Shown here in pieces: positions 5,265-9,955 of a DNA stretch of 9,955 bases. The translations under genes were made by a program, and so were the position numbers. Position 1 is the first letter of the stretch. Every line of letters begins with the position of its first letter. A model generated the notes under the pieces. It made no database searches and had not been told where the DNA came from. It was given only the letters and a program-made list of their open reading frames with translations. Source of the stretch: an uncultured bacterium (GTDB lineage: Bacteria > UBA4055); assembly GCA_937873545.1 (NCBI GenBank), contig CALMWI010000115.1, positions 1 to 9,955 of the forward strand, in the 5' to 3' direction.

Positions 5265-6351
5265 ATTTTTTCATAGGAACGAGATTTATGATTACGATCT
5301 CGTTCTCAGTAAGTACGCGCATGAACGGTCCCCAGACTCCGGTACCGGAAGTCACATACAGCTTCATTTTTCCGATATCGTACAGACCGTGCATATATTT
5401 ATACCTCATTCTGACGAAAAGCCAGAAAGGAAATATCTGTCCGTTATGAGTATGGCCCGAAAGCATAAGGTCCATTCCTTCAGATTCAGCCTCTTCGTAA
5501 AGAGCAGGCTCATGATTCAGGAATACATTGAATTTGTTCCGGTCAGTTTCGATCTCGTCAAAATAAACAGCCTGCTCGGATTTTTTGTTCATAACATTGT
5601 TCCTGTTCCATTCAAGACCGTAAACAGTGATCTCATCGTTGAAAATATCGTATCTCCGGCTATGATCGAGTGATTTTACGACCTTGCAGTCTTTAAAAAA
5701 ATCATCCGAATTCTGAAGGTATCTTTCATGATTACCTGTGATAAAATATGCGGATGTTTTCATTTTTGAAAAGACCTTTATATCTTCAGGCTTAAGATTG
5801 TCGTCGTCCAGTAGGTCTCCGGTAATAAAAACAAGATCGGGCGAGATCTCATTTATGCGTCCGATAATATTTTCAAGAAAATGGAGCGATTCCGTACCTA
5901 AGTGAACATCTGAGATCTGAACGAATTTATAAGGCTTCGTGACCTTATCCGAAGTTATGTCGATAGTTCTTACAGTCAGCTTCGCGGCATTATAAAAACC
6001 GTAAACGAATATGAAGATCACCGAGACCGCCAGAATTATCAGATTCAGATTGGGGCTGAAATGGAACGGTATCGAAACGAGCTTTATCAGCACGGCCAGA
6101 AAGAAAACATACATTATCAGAACCGCGAGATAGAAGCTCAAGTTCCACAGAAAATTAATATGGAAACCCCTTCCGGTGAACATCAGAATATAGAACACGG
6201 CCAGTATAATTCCGGAAATACCGAAAATATGTTTCAGCGGCAGTTTTTTCTCAAGAAGAACATTCAGCATCATTATCGTAAAAAAAGAGAACAAATAGAA
6301 AATAAATGATGCTGTCCCGAAAAAAAGTATAAATGCCTTTATATTGTTCAT
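5263..6351 (-). CDS. Membrane-anchored calcineurin-like metallophosphoesterase
   Basis: The N-terminal ~120 residues form about four hydrophobic segments (near 5-29, 41-58, 70-93 and 101-120), followed by a two-metal phosphoesterase domain. Metal-ligand motifs occur in canonical order (numbered from the ATG): I-S-D-V-H (146-150), G-D-L-L-D-D (178-183), G-N-H-E (206-209), N-H-E-P (279-282) and G-H-T-H-N-G-Q (299-305). This matches YkuE/YaeI-type phosphohydrolases; some relatives such as LpxG act on lipid A precursors, so a lipid or cell-envelope phosphate substrate is plausible but not shown. I chose the ATG at 6351: AGG from the upstream stop region lies 7 nt before it. An in-frame TTG at 6357 would add two residues but has only 1 nt spacing. 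The gene begins 8 nt after the protease stop and is probably co-transcribed with it. Confidence 0.93.
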   Translation of the reverse strand: MNNIKAFILFFGTASFIFYLFSFFTIMMLNVLLEKKLPLKHIFGISGIILAVFYILMFTGRGFHINFLWNLSFYLAVLIMYVFFLAVLIKLVSIPFHFSPNLNLIILAVSVIFIFVYGFYNAAKLTVRTIDITSDKVTKPYKFVQISDVHLGTESLHFLENIIGRINEISPDLVFITGDLLDDDNLKPEDIKVFSKMKTSAYFITGNHERYLQNSDDFFKDCKVVKSLDHSRRYDIFNDEITVYGLEWNRNNVMNKKSEQAVYFDEIETDRNKFNVFLNHEPALYEEAESEGMDLMLSGHTHNGQIFPFWLFVRMRYKYMHGLYDIGKMKLYVTSGTGVWGPFMRVLTENEIVIINLVPMKK

Positions 6352-6359
6352 AGACAAGC

Positions 6360-9300
6360 CTATTTAATCAAAAGCATTCTTTTCGTGTCTTTGTGAACTC
6401 CGTTAACGCTGAGGCTGTAGAAATATAATCCGGAGTTAAGGTCGTCGGAATTGAAAACAGTTTTATGCAGGCCTCTTTCTTTATTGCCGTCAACAAGAGT
6501 GCTCACAAGCTCGCCTTTCATGTTATATACAGAAAGACATACTTTCGAGTCAGCAGAAAGTGTAAAAGTTATTTCTGTTGCAGGATTGAACGGGTTCGGA
6601 TAGTTCTGATAAAGCATTGTCTGAGAAGGAAGGCTCTGATTTTCTTCATTTATGCCTGTTGCGTTTTTTATGCCGGGGAATGTTATATAATCGATCCATA
6701 CGCAATCATCTCCTGCGCTTTCCATTTCGTCTTTTTCAAAGCTCCATTTAAAAGTATGATCTCCAGCTGTTACGGGATAAGAATTTAAATGCCAGTCAAG
6801 AATTCCGTAGTTCCACCTGTCGATCTCCACTCCGTCAATGGAAAAGATCAGCGGGTCGAAATAACCCTCAGTTGAAGTTTTTATGTAGAATGATAGATCT
6901 CCGTCTATAAGCACAGTATCATCAATAACAAGGCTGGATTTCTGGCTGTCGCCTATTTCGCCTGAACGGGCTGAATATGTTCCTTCAAAGGGGTTTACCG
7001 TGTCAATTACCCACGGAGTGTTGCCTTCGAAATACCAGTTGAAAGCTTTGAAATCGCCGGTCTCGAAGTTTTCTATCTGAGATCCGATCTTCAGATAAAA
7101 TGTATCCTCGAACAAATAACCGTTGTCAGCGGTTATGCCATAATTGAAACCGGCTACATATCCTGATGATGCTTTCGTGCTTGCGGAAACATTGTGTGCC
7201 ATAGAGAGTGTTTCGCCGGGATTTATCAGCGAAAGTGTCTGTGATGCCGTATTTACTGTTATATGCGGGTCCGAAGATGAGAGCAGACCGTTCAAATTGA
7301 CAGCTTTACCGTGTCCTGAGTTCTTAAATGAGACAACGATATCGGCGGTCTCACCCGGGTCGAGTATTGAGTTGCCGCCGTCAGATATGTCAACGCTCTG
7401 AATTTCAAGAACAGGCGAGTTTGCGGTAAGTCCGAGGCTGCTTTTCCATTCTTCGAATGTGTCGGTTATGGTAGAGTTAAGGCTGAACTGATGCAGGTCG
7501 GGAACTGTCTGTGAAACAGTGAATGTAAATGCGTTGGCAAAAGTCGCAGTTGTTCCTGCAATTAAATTCCCTATGGTCTGCAAACTGTCGGTAAGCTCGA
7601 TATAATCGTCATTTTCGGCAAAGACCATAGAAATACCCGCGGCATCAGTAAGTCCGACATTTTTAAGCGTGACCGAAACAGTTGCGGTTTCACCGAATTC
7701 AATGATATCGTCGCCTCCTGAACTGACAGTATAACTGTCGATCACAATATATTTACCTTCCGCCGGAACTATGTTCACTTCGTATGTATGCGGAAGAATA
7801 TTTAATCCTGTAATAACTAAAGATGCCGCTCCTTCAATTACCGAGGGGTCAACAGCCAGAGTTGCATTGCCGAGGTCGTCGGTCGATCCGCTTCCTATAA
7901 TGACACCGCCCTGTATCAGTGCGCAATCGATCCTGGATAGCGGCTGGTTGTACGAACCTTTTATGTCGAGACTGTAATCGGTCTGTCCCAGCGTTATTAT
8001 GTTGGAATAGTTAACTGTGATGACTTCAGGTTCATCAGTCCATATATTCATTGCGGGATCGCCAAGCACATTGCAGTCGTAGAAACACCATCTTAACGCG
8101 CCTTCCTCCCACTGGCCTGCCGCGTTCACCCATGGCGCTGTGTCTATTTTCGATTCTTTATGCGCCATAGCGATCGAAGCTGTTCTGTCGCCATAAAGCG
8201 CGTCTGTAAATTCTCTGTGTATATGGATCGAAGGCCCTTCTGTCTGACCTTCGTTAAACCAGCCGTATCTTGAATTGCCTATGAAAGAAACCGCGAAATT
8301 GTCTATGGAAACGAATTCTTCTGCGATACAATCGTTATAATCGAATCCTCCGCACATGCAGCCTGATGTATAAATAAGCGTAAAATTGTGAGTAATTCCG
8401 TTCACCTGCGAAAAATTAGCATTTGTCACATCGTAATTGTCCATTCTCATCGTATATGTGTAGTTCGAATGACCGTCATGATGAATAAAAGAATGCCCTT
8501 CATTTATTTCAGCTATAAGTTCATCAGCAGTCCATTCTCCGTCCTGATCGTACATTTTTACAATGTTGTTATCTTCAGGAATACCGGCGGTCGTATAGCC
8601 GTTGTCTTCGTGGTAGCCAATAAGAAGGTCAAGATAGTCGCCGCCCCAGGTTTCAGGGTCGTCATAAAGGAATTCTCCGGCCATAAGAGGATCTCTCAGT
8701 TCTCCGAGAACCGGTTCAGTCTGATATTTTATTGTTTTGTTAATCAGAATGTTCAGCTTTGTAAGATCGGAAAAAGTAAATCTGGATACTGACAGGTCGG
8801 GAAGCAGGTCGTCTTCTCCGATCTCGGCCCAAAGAGCATCGCCGTCCGTGTTCCAGTTCCCGTCGATGGCGGAATAATAGAGGTCGGCAGGTATGCCGTT
8901 ATCTGTGTAAACCGAACTTGACTGAACTTCGCAATAGAAACCCCTTGCCGGAACAAGCTCAACATCGCCTGCGAGGAGCACGAATTCGATCCCGTTGTTC
9001 TGGTACTCCTGAATTATATAATTTCTTATTTTTTCCTGATTATCGGCGCCGGTCATCGTTGTATAAATAGTTGTCGTCGAGATCAGCTGTGTCTTTATGC
9101 CTCGTCCGTTATAAAAATTAATAAGCGTATCGAAATTTCTCTTATACGCATCGGCTGTTACAATAAGATAATCGTAAGCTGCTGCTTTTTGTTCTGCAGG
9201 ATGGTAAAGACCGAGGTTCATTCCGGCATTCTGATCGAGCTCTTTTACTTTTTTCAGCACATTTTGAGGCTGTTTAAGATTTTTAAGAGCGTAAGAGGAT

Positions 9301-9830
9301 TTTGTATCAGAGGAAGTTGTGATCCTGACCGTGACTTTCTGATAAACCGCAAGTTCACCAGTTACGGGGTTATATTCCACAGGAGTGAAAGTCGAGAGCG
9401 CGAACGAATGTCCGTTCAGGTAATGGGTTGAAAAGACTCCTGACTTTGACGCGGGATAAACAGCATCTGTTTTATAAAGCTGTTCATTCTTTACAAAGAT
9501 CCCGGATTTCCCTTTAGAGACAGGCTGGGAGTGCTGCTGCGGATGGATGTTAAACTTCCCTTCGAGTGTAACTTTATCAGCAGGGATGATCTCTATCGTC
9601 TCGGCTTTTTCACCCGGCGGAAGCAGCAGAGATACAGAATGGTACGGGATCGAAGGATCGCCTGCTTTAGCAGTATTGAGCGTATTTTTTAAGCTCACAA
9701 TATCGTACCCGCCAGCTTTGACGGTTTTTATTTCACCGGCATTAAAATAATAAGTATGCTCCGTCACGCCCGCAAAAACAAAAGCGTTTATAAGCAGTAT
9801 CGCCGCAGTAAAAACTGAATTCAGTTTCAT
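6360..9830 (-). CDS. Secreted gingipain-like C25 cysteine protease with type IX sorting tail
   Basis: A multidomain exported protein of 1156 aa. Residues 1-20 form a signal peptide (V-F-A at 18-20 before the likely cut). About 21-200 resembles the C25 propeptide. About 217-600 is the caspase-like C25 catalytic region, beginning Y-D-Y-L-I-V-T. The likely catalytic pair is His454 (H-H-D-G-H-S-N-Y, 450-457) and Cys491 (Y-T-S-G-C-M-C-G-G-F, 487-496); Cys493 is an alternative. About 600-690 is an Ig-like domain. Two CARDB-like beta repeats follow (about 695-790 and 808-912), each opening with a G-G-[D/N]-x-I-[I/L]-[E/D]-x-G-E-T-A motif. About 917-1052 resembles a cleaved-adhesin/MAM-type jelly roll. 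The end (1073-1156) is a type IX sorting domain with Y-Q-N-Y-P-N-P-F-N-P. It should cross the outer membrane by type IX secretion and stay on the surface or be released. AAAGGGG (9837-9843) sets the start. Substrate preference is unknown. Confidence 0.93.
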   Translation of the reverse strand: MKLNSVFTAAILLINAFVFAGVTEHTYYFNAGEIKTVKAGGYDIVSLKNTLNTAKAGDPSIPYHSVSLLLPPGEKAETIEIIPADKVTLEGKFNIHPQQHSQPVSKGKSGIFVKNEQLYKTDAVYPASKSGVFSTHYLNGHSFALSTFTPVEYNPVTGELAVYQKVTVRITTSSDTKSSYALKNLKQPQNVLKKVKELDQNAGMNLGLYHPAEQKAAAYDYLIVTADAYKRNFDTLINFYNGRGIKTQLISTTTIYTTMTGADNQEKIRNYIIQEYQNNGIEFVLLAGDVELVPARGFYCEVQSSSVYTDNGIPADLYYSAIDGNWNTDGDALWAEIGEDDLLPDLSVSRFTFSDLTKLNILINKTIKYQTEPVLGELRDPLMAGEFLYDDPETWGGDYLDLLIGYHEDNGYTTAGIPEDNNIVKMYDQDGEWTADELIAEINEGHSFIHHDGHSNYTYTMRMDNYDVTNANFSQVNGITHNFTLIYTSGCMCGGFDYNDCIAEEFVSIDNFAVSFIGNSRYGWFNEGQTEGPSIHIHREFTDALYGDRTASIAMAHKESKIDTAPWVNAAGQWEEGALRWCFYDCNVLGDPAMNIWTDEPEVITVNYSNIITLGQTDYSLDIKGSYNQPLSRIDCALIQGGVIIGSGSTDDLGNATLAVDPSVIEGAASLVITGLNILPHTYEVNIVPAEGKYIVIDSYTVSSGGDDIIEFGETATVSVTLKNVGLTDAAGISMVFAENDDYIELTDSLQTIGNLIAGTTATFANAFTFTVSQTVPDLHQFSLNSTITDTFEEWKSSLGLTANSPVLEIQSVDISDGGNSILDPGETADIVVSFKNSGHGKAVNLNGLLSSSDPHITVNTASQTLSLINPGETLSMAHNVSASTKASSGYVAGFNYGITADNGYLFEDTFYLKIGSQIENFETGDFKAFNWYFEGNTPWVIDTVNPFEGTYSARSGEIGDSQKSSLVIDDTVLIDGDLSFYIKTSTEGYFDPLIFSIDGVEIDRWNYGILDWHLNSYPVTAGDHTFKWSFEKDEMESAGDDCVWIDYITFPGIKNATGINEENQSLPSQTMLYQNYPNPFNPATEITFTLSADSKVCLSVYNMKGELVSTLVDGNKERGLHKTVFNSDDLNSGLYFYSLSVNGVHKDTKRMLLIK

Positions 9831-9843
9831 TTTGTTCCCCTTT

Positions 9844-9900
9844 ATTTCAATTTATAAATTAAATAACTTTGGAAATTTTAAGGATTTCAATTTATGAAAT
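9844..9900. repeat. Direct repeat and palindromes in the divergent promoter region
   Basis: ATTTCAATTTAT occurs at 9844-9855 and again at 9884-9895, exactly 40 bp apart (about four helical turns). The second copy is part of a perfect inverted repeat, ATTTCA (9884-9889) and TGAAAT (9895-9900). The first overlaps the palindrome AATTTATAAATT (9849-9860). The spacing and symmetry suit a dimeric regulator binding twice on one DNA face, but low-complexity A/T sequence can produce such patterns by chance. Confidence 0.4.
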
Positions 9901-9917
9901 AAAATGGATTTATTCAA
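9889..9917 (-). promoter_or_regulatory. Possible promoter of the protease-phosphoesterase operon
   Basis: On the - strand, TTGAAT (9917-9912) and TAAATT (9894-9889) are separated by 17 bp, each matching four of six sigma-70 consensus positions. This would give a leader of about 50 nt ahead of the protease start. The candidate -10 falls inside the second ATTTCAATTTAT repeat. The match is weak. Confidence 0.3.
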
Positions 9918-9955
9918 TATAATTCCGATGAACGGACAGAAAAGAAGGGGTAAAA
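9918..9955 (+). promoter_or_regulatory. Divergent promoter and RBS of a gene starting past the window edge
   Basis: A perfect TATAAT lies at 9918-9923. AGAAGGGG (9943-9950) followed by TAAAA runs to the last base. The same G-rich tract at the same spacing precedes the PiT start (GGGG, then TAAAAA, then ATG) and the protease start (GGGG, then AACAAA, then ATG). A + strand gene therefore probably starts at or just after 9956, divergent from the protease operon. No good -35 is visible 17 bp upstream of TATAAT. None of the coding sequence is in the window. Confidence 0.5.

Noticed and set aside
6352..6357. A TTG start at 6357 for the phosphoesterase.
   Set aside because: The AGG element would lie only 1 nt from the TTG, while the ATG at 6351 has a 7-nt spacing. 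The difference is only two residues.
6465..9750. Several + strand open frames of 67-134 codons within the protease gene.
   Set aside because: The opposite strand encodes a continuous 1156-aa protein with recognisable domains throughout. The + strand frames show no motifs or ribosome binding sites.

Overview
This is a moderately AT-rich bacterial window with short intergenic gaps. It has nine genes: seven on the + strand (122-5235), then two on the - strand (5263-9830). The best clue to its origin is the last gene, a gingipain-like (C25) protease ending in a YPNPFNP-type sorting tail. Such tails mark substrates of the type IX secretion system in the Bacteroidota/Fibrobacterota (FCB) group and in related candidate phyla such as Cloacimonadota, Marinimicrobia and Delongbacteria. 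No 16S or other strong phylogenetic marker is present, so this placement is an inference. I see no mobile element, CRISPR array, tRNA or rRNA.

Region 1 (1-1442) is a three-gene unit: an 82-aa protein of unknown function, an ECF-type sigma factor starting 1 nt after its stop, and a 144-aa protein ending in a highly charged predicted coiled coil. The two flanking proteins share one small domain over about 80 residues, so the sigma factor is bracketed by paralogues. I do not recognise this arrangement, and it is the best candidate here for an undescribed regulatory system. A clear hairpin terminator closes the unit. Region 2 (1443-1722) has no convincing gene but holds several hairpins, including terminator-like structures facing both ways.

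Region 3 (1723-3504) pairs a family 2 glycosyltransferase of the polyprenol-phosphate sugar-transferase type with a WYL-domain regulator 12 nt downstream. Region 4 (3530-5264) is a phosphate uptake operon: three direct repeats at an exact 11-bp period (a candidate Pho box), a PhoU-like DUF47 protein, a PiT phosphate permease and a strong terminator.

Region 5 (5263-9830, - strand) is a two-gene operon. The large secreted C25 protease comes first, followed within a few bases by a membrane-anchored calcineurin-type metallophosphoesterase. The final 125 bases hold the protease leader and, facing the other way, a perfect TATAAT box and a ribosome-binding-site-like AGAAGGGG at the very edge, so a divergent + strand gene probably begins just past position 9955.
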